This document shows, piece by piece, positions 23,509 to 31,153 of a stretch of DNA of 40,000 nucleotides. The DNA is from Theodoxus fluviatilis. Taxonomy: Eukaryota; Mollusca; Gastropoda; Cycloneritida; Neritidae. Numbering within the stretch: the stretch's first letter is position 1; every line of letters starts with the position of its first letter. The stretch lies in assembly GCA_034096865.1 (NCBI GenBank), contig JAWQFJ010006071.1, forward strand, positions 1-40,000, given 5' to 3'. The position numbers and the translations under genes are program-made. Under the pieces are notes generated by a model, which was given only the letters and a program-made list of their open reading frames with translations, was not told where the DNA came from and did not search any database.

Positions 23509-24053
23509 AAGACTAAAAAAATGTCAAATAACAGATTACCTAGATAGGCACTCCTCAATCTACAAATTATTAGAGTTCCTTCACGCCCACAGCAAATGTG
23601 GTGCACGTACTGTCGCAGGGCAACTAAAGTTGCACGTGCAAAACGGTTGAAAAATACATGCTGACTCTGCAAAACACGTAAAGGTGCACTAGGCCGGTTA
23701 TTTTAAAAAAACTGGAAGCAAAATTTAAAGTTCCTCTACATATTTGAGTCGTGACACGCGTCTCTCTACCGGATCTGTAGGAGGCGAATGACTGGGAAAA
23801 TTGAGACTTGACTTTGCTCTTACAATAACCAGCTCTAGCGATTTCGTAGACAACAGCCTTGCATAGCCTACCTAGACTGATAGACCGTATGACTTCAATC
23901 ATCATACATCAACATCACCCAACACCTGCCTGCTATGGATGCCGTTGTTTTGATTGACTCTGTAGGAATGCATGTGTGCGTGTTGTGTGCATACGTATAC
24001 GCGCGCCATGAGCTTGCCTGTCAAGGGAAGGTATGTGTGTATAAATAAACTTG
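23509..24053. other. No gene seen
   Basis: Unique sequence without supported coding potential. It includes a GTGCGTGTTGTGTGCATACG-type purine/pyrimidine alternation near 23973-24000. Confidence 0.4.
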
Positions 24054-24080
24054 TATTATTATTATTATTATTATTATTAT
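24054..24080. repeat. ATT trinucleotide microsatellite
   Basis: About nine copies of ATT. Confidence 0.95.
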
Positions 24081-24369
24081 ATACAGCCGTGAGCCAGCAT
24101 CGAGTTGGAATGCTCCCTATAGGACATTCTCATTAACGTACCCTGCAGGAGTTATCCTCGGCGCTCTCTGTCGAAAAACAACGCAGGCTCCTACACACGT
24201 ACCGTTTTTCAAGCCGGTTTTGCTGCCGATCCGGCTGACTGTGCGTGTAAAAAGCGGGTTGACAGCCACACGCAACGATCACACCGAGACCGCGAACTCA
24301 GCAAGGTCAGAATTTAGAGTTACATCCCTTCGCCGTACAATGACAACGACGCTACCAAGTGTAGCTGTA

Positions 24370-24985
24370 TCCGTGTGATCTGCATTCGATTTGTAAAATA
24401 TCTGGATCTGGATTAGGAGCTTTCACAACTTATTGATGCATTCAACATACAGCTTTGATAAATTAATGCTGTTCATGGCTTACATTTTCTTTGGATGGGG
24501 TTTTAGTATCAATACAGCGTTTTCTGTGAGGAACACGCAACAATAATAAGCAGTGGAGCGAGCCGTGGTGATCGACACATTCTTCGCTGTGTAGATCTGC
24601 ATCGACCTGCATTGCGAATTGTAAAATGCAGAACTTTCACAACCTATTGATGCATTCAACATACAGCTTTGATAAATTAATGCTATTCATGGCTTAAATT
24701 TTATTGGGATGGACTTTCTAGTATCCCGAAATACAGCGTTTTATGTGCGAACACGCAACGAAGTGGGTGGAGCAGATTGAATGATATTGTTGGAAGCGTA
24801 GATCTGCCTTGACCTGCATTCGATTTGTAAAAAGTTAAAGCTTTCACGACCTACTGTCGCATTCAACATACAGCTTTGATAAATTAATGATGTTCGTGGC
24901 TTACCTTTTCTTTGGATTGGTTTGTAATATCCCCAAATACACCTTTTCCTGTCTGAAGCGACGACAGCGTCCGCCATTAAAATTG
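24370..24985. repeat. Three tandem copies of an about 210-bp unit
   Basis: The marker AGCTTTGATAAATTAATG occurs at 24451, 24665 and 24872. Each copy also has a GATCTGCAT...GATTTGTAAAA-type segment, TTCACAAC-like sequence, GCATTCAACATAC and an ACGCAAC-type end in the first two. Copies differ by substitutions and small gaps. They lie inside the inverted-repeat element. Confidence 0.85.
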
Positions 24986-25020
24986 GCGACTAAGTCGCCA
25001 CAACGCGAGATCTCGCGTTG
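24984..25020. other. Two adjacent perfect hairpins
   Basis: TGGCGAC-TAA-GTCGCCA at 24984-25000 is directly followed by the 20-base perfect palindrome CAACGCGAGATCTCGCGTTG at 25001-25020. Both lie just inside the right end of the TIR element and are GC-rich against an AT-rich background. Confidence 0.85.
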
Positions 25021-25162
25021 CCGGGCATATGAACCGGTCCGGACGGGTCGCGAAAATAGAGCCAGCCCTAGTCACAAGAACCGTGCCGAATTAGTCCAGG
25101 GTTTCGATTTTTGACCGGATCGGCAGCAAAACCGGGGGACAACCGGTACGTGTGTAGGCACC

Positions 25163-25837
25163 TTTAGGTAGAACCACCTAGTTCCGGTTGCATTCTCGTA
25201 GCGTCTGCACTTAATACTAGATCGCTCAAAGTACATGTATGTGGGGGTGGAAAACAGTACTGTGTCATGTAAAGCTCGAATGAGTAGCAGCAGATAACTG
25301 TTTAGTTCTGGCTTGAATTGACAATTTCGTTTCCCTGGTCTGGCGAGGACCGAAAATTCACTATCATCGAGTGAATGAGTGATCAACTTGTACCGCACTC
25401 GGCGTAATCATGGATGTAATGTCCATGGCGTAATGTATGCCTATAATTTGTACGATCGGGTCGATGATGACAAGAAAATGGCATTAAGACACACAAAAAG
25501 TTTCATTACAACTAAAATCACCGATTATATTAATAACTGACCATTTTTACACTTACAGCTAGTACTGAAACCTTACAACGCAAACAAAACACACCTGCCG
25601 GGACGGGATGGAGTGTCCGCTCTAGCACGAGTGATCGTTTCGCTATCTGATCCGACATGGTATTCCTCCAGCAAACAAGCAACTACTGCAACTTCATGAA
25701 GTTATTGAAATCTCAAAGTGTGATGTCAGACATCGATTGACCAAGTTCGACTGCAGCTGCCGGTTGCATTCTCGAACATTTCGTCTGCACTGAATACTAG
25801 ATCGCTTAAAGTATGTGCGGTATCTCTAATTACCGCG
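25163..25837. other. No gene; contains a dispersed direct duplication
   Basis: Sequence at 25184-25235 recurs at 25760-25815. Both copies contain CCGGTTGCATTCTCG, CGTCTGCACT, AATACTAGATCGCT and AAAGTA. The spacing is about 576 bases. No coding gene is supported between them. Confidence 0.5.
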
Positions 25838-26130
25838 ATACACCGCAATACATCGTGATACACCGCGATACATCGTGATACACCGCGATACATCGTGATA
25901 CACCGCGATACATCGCGATACACCGCGATACATCGTGATACACCGCGATACATCGCGATACATCGTGATACACCGCGATACATCGTGATACACCGCGATA
26001 CATCGTGATACACCGCGATACATCGTGATACACCGCGATACATCGTGATACACCGCGATACATCGTGATACACCGCGATACATCGCGATACACCGCGATA
26101 CATCGTGATACATCACGATACACTATAATT
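25838..26130. repeat. Minisatellite, 10/20-bp unit
   Basis: Alternating ten-base units GATACACCGC and GATACATCGT/GATACATCGC form a 20-base higher-order unit, about 29 ten-base copies. CGCGATACATCGCGATA-type stretches contain ATCGCGAT palindromes. All minus frames stay open, so the Tyr-Arg-Cys-rich frames are artefacts. Confidence 0.95.
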
Positions 26131-26525
26131 GTTAGTTATTCTTCAAGTCCTAGATTATATTAGTTAGATTATTATATTAGTCGTATGATAGATGAGCTAT
26201 GTAGTATGGCTCTGACGAGTGACTGCAAGAGAGAGAGATGGAGAGGAGTAGTTATAGAGTTGGGGCTGCCAGCTCACCCCTAATTAGCTGGCTGTTCACT
26301 TTTCTAATTTAATTGGCAGGCTAATTACTTGGAGGCAGGGAGCGAGAGAGACAGGCCGCTTGCAGAGGTTAAAGGGGCATAACTCGCTTTGCATGTTAAA
26401 AGTGCGCGCCAAGTCAGTGCCACCGGCGACTGACCTAAATAAAAAAACGTACTGCCAACACGCATTCTCGTTTTGCAAAATGCTGGTGAACTTTTATGCT
26501 GACTTGGTATTAGCTGTGGCTGTTT
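26131..26525. other. No gene seen
   Basis: AT-rich unique sequence with a GAGAGAGAGA patch near 26228 and a short inverted repeat (TAATTAGC near 26281, GCTAATTA near 26318). Confidence 0.4.
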
Positions 26526-26712
26526 GCCAGAGCAAAATTCAATTACTCCTGCCGACCCTTGCTTGTTGTTCTGTGCAGTAAACCGTGACTCCCCCCAGCT
26601 CCCCCTCCAGCTTGACTCAACCCAGAGCAAAATTCAATTACTCCTGCCAACCCTTGCTTGTTGTTCTGTGCAGTAAACCGTGACTCCCCCAGCTCCCCTC
26701 CAGCTTGAACCT
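26526..26712. repeat. Tandem duplication, 95-bp unit, 2 copies
   Basis: AGAGCAAAATTCAATTACTC begins at 26529 and again at 26624. The following text, including CCCTTGCTTGTTGTTCTGTG and CAGTAAACCGTGACTCCCCC, is nearly identical. The copies differ by CCGA/CCAA and by C-run length. Confidence 0.9.
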
Positions 26713-26795
26713 TGTGAATTTTCTCTCTGTTCACACTAAAAACAATTTTTGTTTGCTTAGTTAGACTGCCCCTCATGCTGTTTGCTCTCTCTCGC

Positions 26796-26816
26796 ACACA
26801 CACACACATACACACG

Positions 26817-26848
<32 letters not shown>
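26796..26848. repeat. CA microsatellite
   Basis: (CA)n with CATACACACGCACG interruptions. Confidence 0.95.
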
Positions 26849-27181
26849 TTACAGAGCTAGCTGGCTGAGGGTTCAGAAATACAAGCCTTTTCTTGTAACT
26901 GATATATCCTAACTTGCTGTGGCCTGGGGGAAGCTTAACAATAGCCTTTTGTGCTTTGAGTTGACAGGTAATAAATCTTTACCCAGGAAAGAACCGCATG
27001 AGCGCACACAAGTTAGGGTGGTGAAGCCAAAAACCTGTTTTATCTTGCAGTCTAACATCGAAAAAATCTCCGCTTTTTGTAAGCAATGCTGTTCGAATTA
27101 TGCTTAAAACGCATGGAATCTCGTTTGTACAGTCTTGCCAAAGGAGTGTGAGTTTTTGGAGAATGTACTTAATCCATTTTT

Positions 27182-27232
27182 AATCAGATTGAGTGCTCGT
27201 GTGTAGAAAAACGTGCTTAAATCACTTGCTTT
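27182..27232 (+). repeat. Dispersed repeat, copy 2
   Basis: Plus-strand match to the sequence at the left edge of the window: AATCAGATTGAGT at 27182 and TTAAATCACTT at 27218. It marks host-type sequence just outside the virus-like element. Confidence 0.5.
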
Positions 27233-27263
27233 TACTGGCGAAGCTGCAGCAATGTTATCACAT

Positions 27264-27305
27264 CAGGGGAGGTAACTGTTTTTAGACCTGAAATTACTTC
27301 CCTTG
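27264..27305. repeat. Short inverted repeat around GGGGAGGTAAC / TTACTTCCC
   Basis: CAGGGGAGGTAACTGTT at 27264-27280 pairs imperfectly with AAATTACTTCCCTTG at 27291-27305. I associate similar GGGA(G/A)(G/A)TAACT hairpins with mollusc genomes from memory. If right, this supports a molluscan host and places the left edge of the virus-like element to the right of 27305. Confidence 0.5.
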
Positions 27306-27489
27306 AACAGTGATTTGTACATAACGTTACAGAGAAAATATGTCTGTCTCTCTGTTTCTGTTTTTGTGCCTCCTTTGTCTCTTTCCCTCTCTCTCTCTCT
27401 CTGTCTGTCCCTTTCTATTTCTGTGTCTGTTGGTCTGTCTGTTTGTCTCACACAGAGACACACGTTGAGGTGTTTTTAGATTAGTTTTG

Positions 27490-27852
27490 TTACAACCTTT
27501 TCATGCCTGTACCCGTAATTATTTGATTAATAAGAGCTCTTGCATTTGAATGCTGATTTGAAACTGGTTCACTCATAGGAATTGGAACTGCACTGTTCAG
27601 AACGTCAGGATTACTGTTTTTATTTGATTGCTTAATCTTGTTAATGATACTTGCAATTGCTTTGTCCCCAAGCTGTTTTGCTTGAGACTCCACAACCCCC
27701 TTGGCTGCATTTGATGCAAGTTGTTTTGCAAATGGTAATTTTTCACTGAGAATCTTTGCTCCAGATAAGAATGATCTTTTTGCTAGATTAAAAATGTTCC
27801 CAAGAATTGTTCCTCCTACAACCTTTTTTTTAAAGTAATAATTACGTCGCAT
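27490..27852 (-). CDS. Small basic virion protein candidate (pVI-like architecture)
   Basis: 120 residues from ATG. It has a basic N-terminus (MRRNYYFKKK), a Gly-Gly at residues 13-14 (KVVGG), then an amphipathic to hydrophobic segment (TILGNIFNLAKRSFLSGAKI) and a polar C-terminal half ending TGMKRL. The arrangement (short basic head, Gly-Gly, amphipathic helix) recalls the protease-processed membrane-active minor capsid protein of adenoviruses and occurs again in the two small proteins at 38.6-39.4 kb. It is the outermost visible gene of the minus-strand cluster, 14 bases from its upstream neighbour. Function is inferred only from architecture. A DNA-condensing core protein is the main alternative. 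Confidence 0.7.
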   Translation of the reverse strand: MRRNYYFKKKVVGGTILGNIFNLAKRSFLSGAKILSEKLPFAKQLASNAAKGVVESQAKQLGDKAIASIINKIKQSNKNSNPDVLNSAVPIPMSEPVSNQHSNARALINQIITGTGMKRL

Positions 27853-27866
27853 TCTATATTAATAAA

Positions 27867-28580
27867 TTATATTTCTTTTAAAGACAAAAAGAAAGTTCCT
27901 ATTTCACCTCTAAAGTTTACAAGATTTCCTGATTGATCAGTGATTCTTATTGTGACAGCTGAAATGAGATTAGATTGATTAAGAGGTAAATATATCGGCT
28001 GATTGGGAGAAATATGAAGCAATGTTCCTGGGGAACGATTAGGAGAGAAGGCATACAACACGTCTGATGAGACCCCATTGATGTAGGATGAACTGACCAG
28101 CGAGCACCTGATTAACAAGCTGTTAATTGTGGTAATGTTCACGGGTCTATCACCATCACCAGAGACTGTAACCACTTTATTATCAAAACCCAAAATTTCT
28201 CTAAGCGTGTTATTCCCCCTAAAATCAATACTAAAACCTGACTGCAGATTTACTGTGGTACGTAAGGTGTTGTAATTTGGTTCAATTTTAATGCCTTCAT
28301 TTCCCCCAATCCTTTTCATTCCATTTCGTATTTCTTTATCTAAGTCTGGAATGTTGTAAGCACCAGGTGGTATTGTTATTGTTAAAGCCTGACCATTTTC
28401 TATATAATGAAATTTGTTGTTTTGTTCTGTCACATTGAACCATGAATACCAGAGATCCGCACTGATTAGAGCTAATTTGTATTGCTTGCTTGGGTCTAGA
28501 ACAATGTTTTCTCTAAAGTAAGTGGTAAAGTTTTGGCATTGCTGTCCAGAACTGTCTAAGAATAGAATTGTTTCAAACAT
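27867..28580 (-). CDS. Penton-like capsid protein A
   Basis: 237 residues from the first ATG at 28580. An upstream in-frame GTG at 28595 is not a likely eukaryotic start. It is a paralogue of the next gene: both have DPSKQY near residue 32, followed by a strand pattern (KLAL or EIAL), an aromatic-rich segment (W, NN, F.Y), a Pro-Gly/Cys-Gly-x-Y-x-IP-(D/E)-L turn and LGF about 100 residues later. The beta-rich make-up without catalytic motifs and the location in the capsid gene cluster fit a single jelly-roll minor capsid or vertex (penton) protein, as Polinton-type elements carry. It would form virion vertices with the major capsid protein. The assignment to penton is inference from context and pattern. 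Confidence 0.75.
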   Translation of the reverse strand: MFETILFLDSSGQQCQNFTTYFRENIVLDPSKQYKLALISADLWYSWFNVTEQNNKFHYIENGQALTITIPPGAYNIPDLDKEIRNGMKRIGGNEGIKIEPNYNTLRTTVNLQSGFSIDFRGNNTLREILGFDNKVVTVSGDGDRPVNITTINSLLIRCSLVSSSYINGVSSDVLYAFSPNRSPGTLLHISPNQPIYLPLNQSNLISAVTIRITDQSGNLVNFRGEIGTFFLSLKEI

Positions 28581-28604
28581 CTTTATACTTAGCACAAAGA
28601 CATT

Positions 28605-29252
28605 TTATAATGAGGCTTTTTCTCTGATTCTGAATACATAAAAAACATCATTCCATAACATAATTGGTTTATTATATTCATCAGTGATCCACAACCTTAT
28701 TCTGTCTGTTTGAAGAGGTATGTACCTTACAAATGAGGGGCTTGCTTCTACTAGATTTCCAGGCACAAATGAGTGAATGACTCCCCCATTAGAAGAATGA
28801 ATTATTACCAATGGGTCAGGAAGTTTTTTGCCATACGCATGGTCATAGATTCTTTGCGTTTTAAAGCCAAGAAAGTTCCCCACACTTTCATGATGTTCAA
28901 ACACCACTGCATAGCCACAATGCACAACCACTTTAACTCTTTGGTTAACTAAGCTTATTTCGATATTATCTGGATTGTCTCCATTGTTCTTAAGTTTTTC
29001 CTTTATTGTGTGGTTTAGTTCAGGTATTGTGTACTTACCACAAGGTATTCTAAAGGATTTGTAAATAGCAGGACAGACAATGTAATCAAATTGGTTGTTA
29101 TGATGGCTCACATTATGCCAGGTGTTTGGAATAAAAGCCTTTTCTAGTGCAATTTCATACTGTTTAGAGGGGTCTACCTTCAAGTCAATGGTAAAGTCAT
29201 AGGCGCAACCTATGGATGCCACAGCACTGCTCAAAACAACCTTTTCCTCCAT
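28605..29252 (-). CDS. Penton-like capsid protein B
   Basis: 215 residues. ATG is directly preceded on the minus strand by AATATATATAC. It shares DPSKQY, the NN-F-Y block, CGKYTIPELN and FLGF with the downstream protein, so the two are ancient tandem duplicates. The C-terminal half has diverged (VRYIPLQTDRIRLWITD against the neighbour's IYLPLNQSN...VTIRITDQ), but the IP/LPLN-(I/V)-x-I-x-ITD core is alignable. Probably a jelly-roll vertex or minor capsid protein. Which of the two is the true penton, and whether the other is a vertex spike or cement protein, cannot be told from sequence. Confidence 0.75.
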   Translation of the reverse strand: MEEKVVLSSAVASIGCAYDFTIDLKVDPSKQYEIALEKAFIPNTWHNVSHHNNQFDYIVCPAIYKSFRIPCGKYTIPELNHTIKEKLKNNGDNPDNIEISLVNQRVKVVVHCGYAVVFEHHESVGNFLGFKTQRIYDHAYGKKLPDPLVIIHSSNGGVIHSFVPGNLVEASPSFVRYIPLQTDRIRLWITDEYNKPIMLWNDVFYVFRIREKASL

Positions 29253-29266
29253 GTATATATATTGGC

Positions 29267-30268
29267 TTATATGTATTTTTCATAAATTGCTTTATAATCC
29301 TCTTTGCTGATAACGCCACTGTTTAACAACTTTGTGAGGATATCTACTATTTCGTTAGTAACATGCTTGGATTTGTTTCCTGCTTCTACACTTCCAGTCA
29401 ATACAGTTAGTCTATTGGCTAGGTCATCTGGTGTACAACCCTTAACAACTTGTGTAAATTTCATGGACCTTTGATTAAGAGGTAATCCAGACAGCTCAAC
29501 CAACTTTTTAAAGGTTGTAAGAGCTGCTGGGCTGTATTGCTTCCTAGAGTTAAACCGTTTATGAATCAGTTCTATGAAATCATAGTCAACTGTTTTACTA
29601 AGTACCTTTTTACCATCTTTATATGCAACTAGCTTCATTTGAGATAACTGTGTTGGGTCAACCTGAAGATTTCCAAACATGAAGTCTTTTGTTAACTTGT
29701 ATGGGTGCCTTGGTAGACCAGTTCCAAGCATTGTTTTCGGAGAAGGTTTTTTAATTACTGCATACTCTTTTTTGAGACTCTTAATCCTTCCTCTATACGT
29801 CTGTAGATTAGTAAGGTCATACTGAATAGCTTCCATTTCTTCCGGAGATTTTATCTTTTTTCCTCCTTTTTGTCCTCCCAGTTGTTTAATAAACTGCACA
29901 GATTCCTCATCTAAAAGATCTAAGCTGTTTTTAAGAGTATCTTCTGAGGTAGCTGTTAATGCGGTAGAAAGTTTTGGAAGCTTATACCTTTCCAACACAT
30001 TAGGATCAATATCAGCATCCAGATCAATATTTAGACCCTCGGGCGGGGGCAAAGGCAGAAGAGGTGGTAAAGCTGGAAGAAAAGACTGTAGAGGCATTTG
30101 AACTGCTTCTACAATAGGTTTAGTAAAAGGCTGTACCACATCTCTTTGAAATTCTTCCTTAGCAACTTTTGTCGCAGCCACTTTTTCTTTGCTTACCTCT
30201 CGTGCTTTTAAGTATTTTTTGATTAGCTCATTTTGCGCATTTACCGTTTGTATATGTTCAAAACTCAT
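29267..30268 (-). CDS. 333-aa element protein, unknown function
   Basis: The N-terminal 50 residues are charged and helical (LIKKYLKAREVSKEKVAATK). A proline-rich linker follows (LPALPPLLPLPPPEG, residues about 66-80), then a Gly-Gly/Lys patch (QLGGQKGGKK near 130), a basic helical middle and a compact C-terminal region with repeated Leu/Val heptads ending YKAIYEKYI. No enzyme motif is visible. Position between the penton-like genes and the ATPase suggests a structural or assembly role, such as a cement, scaffold or minor core protein. I believe similar proteins occur beside the ATPase in other Polinton-type elements, but that is memory and untested here. Confidence 0.7.
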   Translation of the reverse strand: MSFEHIQTVNAQNELIKKYLKAREVSKEKVAATKVAKEEFQRDVVQPFTKPIVEAVQMPLQSFLPALPPLLPLPPPEGLNIDLDADIDPNVLERYKLPKLSTALTATSEDTLKNSLDLLDEESVQFIKQLGGQKGGKKIKSPEEMEAIQYDLTNLQTYRGRIKSLKKEYAVIKKPSPKTMLGTGLPRHPYKLTKDFMFGNLQVDPTQLSQMKLVAYKDGKKVLSKTVDYDFIELIHKRFNSRKQYSPAALTTFKKLVELSGLPLNQRSMKFTQVVKGCTPDDLANRLTVLTGSVEAGNKSKHVTNEIVDILTKLLNSGVISKEDYKAIYEKYI

Positions 30269-30309
30269 TGCAATAATTTACAGTATATATTAATGCAAGA
30301 TAAATTTAA

Positions 30310-31116
30310 TTAATGTATTTTGTTGTAAAATCCATCAAACCCTTTTCTATACATTTTTGGAGGGTGTCTTGCTGTTTTGTCCAAAACCATGAATGAATAA
30401 GGTTCTGCTGTGGCTGCATGATACACTTGAACAAACTCATCTGGAGTAATCCCAGCACTGTGGTCTTGAGCTATACACCTCACATCCTTATTGTCCAGCC
30501 CGCTGAACAACACAAAACACTTAGTGTTTCTTCGAATGTATTTTGGAACATCATAGTAGGACTGGCACAGATACAAGCAATTACAGTTTTTGTTTCTGCT
30601 TAGAGAAAAGTACTCCTTAACATTGTTCATATTCTTGGAGTCAATTTTTACATCATCAAATATGACTACCTTTTGATCAGTGTCATCAAGGTCTTCCACT
30701 GGCTCAACATCTTCACACAATGTAAAGGTACTGCCAAGTCTGTCATTCTCTAGGAGCCTTATAAAGCAATTTATGAACAAGTCACACAATTCTGAGTTAC
30801 CACAAGACAGCTCTTTTATTTGCTTACGCAGATTTATTGTACTTTTCTTGGGTTTGGTTGAGTCAAATCCATGTACACACTCATAGAAATCTTGTAGTAG
30901 TTGGTATTTTTCCTGCTGAGGATTTAAGGTGTGAATGACAATCTGGTCTGCATTGAAGTATTTTAATATTAAGTTCATCAGGACATTAGTTTTCCCCTGG
31001 CCAGTAGGTCCCACCAGCATGTAGTGGCAATCTGGAACAAGAAAATGGTGTTTTACTTGAGGGTCATGGCATGTGTCACAATTTACAATACTTACTCCAT
31101 TCGTAGAAATATTCAT
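30310..31116 (-). CDS. ATP: DNA-packaging ATPase, A32/FtsK-HerA type
   Basis: 268 residues from ATG. The Walker A motif GPTGQGKT is at residues 36-43. A Walker B motif (VVIFDDV) is at about 150-156, followed by a sensor-like stretch (NCNCLYLCQSYYDVPKYIRRNT) typical of the A32-like packaging ATPases of Polintons, virophages and large DNA viruses. The length is typical. It would translocate the genome into preformed capsids. A CxxC pair sits at residues 13-16. The gene is transcribed divergently from the fibre gene across a 37-base AT-only-like spacer. No missing residues were noted. Confidence 0.9.
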   Translation of the reverse strand: MNISTNGVSIVNCDTCHDPQVKHHFLVPDCHYMLVGPTGQGKTNVLMNLILKYFNADQIVIHTLNPQQEKYQLLQDFYECVHGFDSTKPKKSTINLRKQIKELSCGNSELCDLFINCFIRLLENDRLGSTFTLCEDVEPVEDLDDTDQKVVIFDDVKIDSKNMNNVKEYFSLSRNKNCNCLYLCQSYYDVPKYIRRNTKCFVLFSGLDNKDVRCIAQDHSAGITPDEFVQVYHAATAEPYSFMVLDKTARHPPKMYRKGFDGFYNKIH

Positions 31117-31153
31117 TTATAATTTATCATTTATTAGTATAATAATATAAAAA
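31117..31153. promoter_or_regulatory. Bidirectional promoter candidate, ATPase / fibre
   Basis: Thirty-seven bases between divergent start codons, almost entirely A and T, with TATA-like tracts in both directions (TTAGTATAATAATATAA on plus; the minus strand ends AAATTATAA just before the ATPase ATG). Any promoter for both genes must be here or inside the genes. Confidence 0.6.

Larger units (their letters stand above)
24186..25162. mobile_element. Candidate non-autonomous TIR element, about 1 kb
   Basis: The left end (24186-24234) and right end (25115-25162) are inverted repeats about 48-49 bases long. Both contain CCTACACACGTACCG and CCGGTTTTGCTGCCGATCCG when read inward. No coding gene lies between. 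The interior holds three direct repeats (24370-24985) and, near the right end, two adjacent hairpins. I could not see a convincing target-site duplication outside the ends. It could be a MITE-like or foldback DNA transposon. Superfamily unknown. Confidence 0.6.

Noticed and set aside
25726..26123. Tyr/Arg/Cys-rich minus-strand frames
   Set aside because: Translation of the 10/20-bp minisatellite.
27182..27489. Terminal inverted repeat of the Polinton-like element
   Set aside because: The only inverted repeat here is a short local hairpin that looks host-type. The other terminus is outside the window, so no TIR can be claimed.
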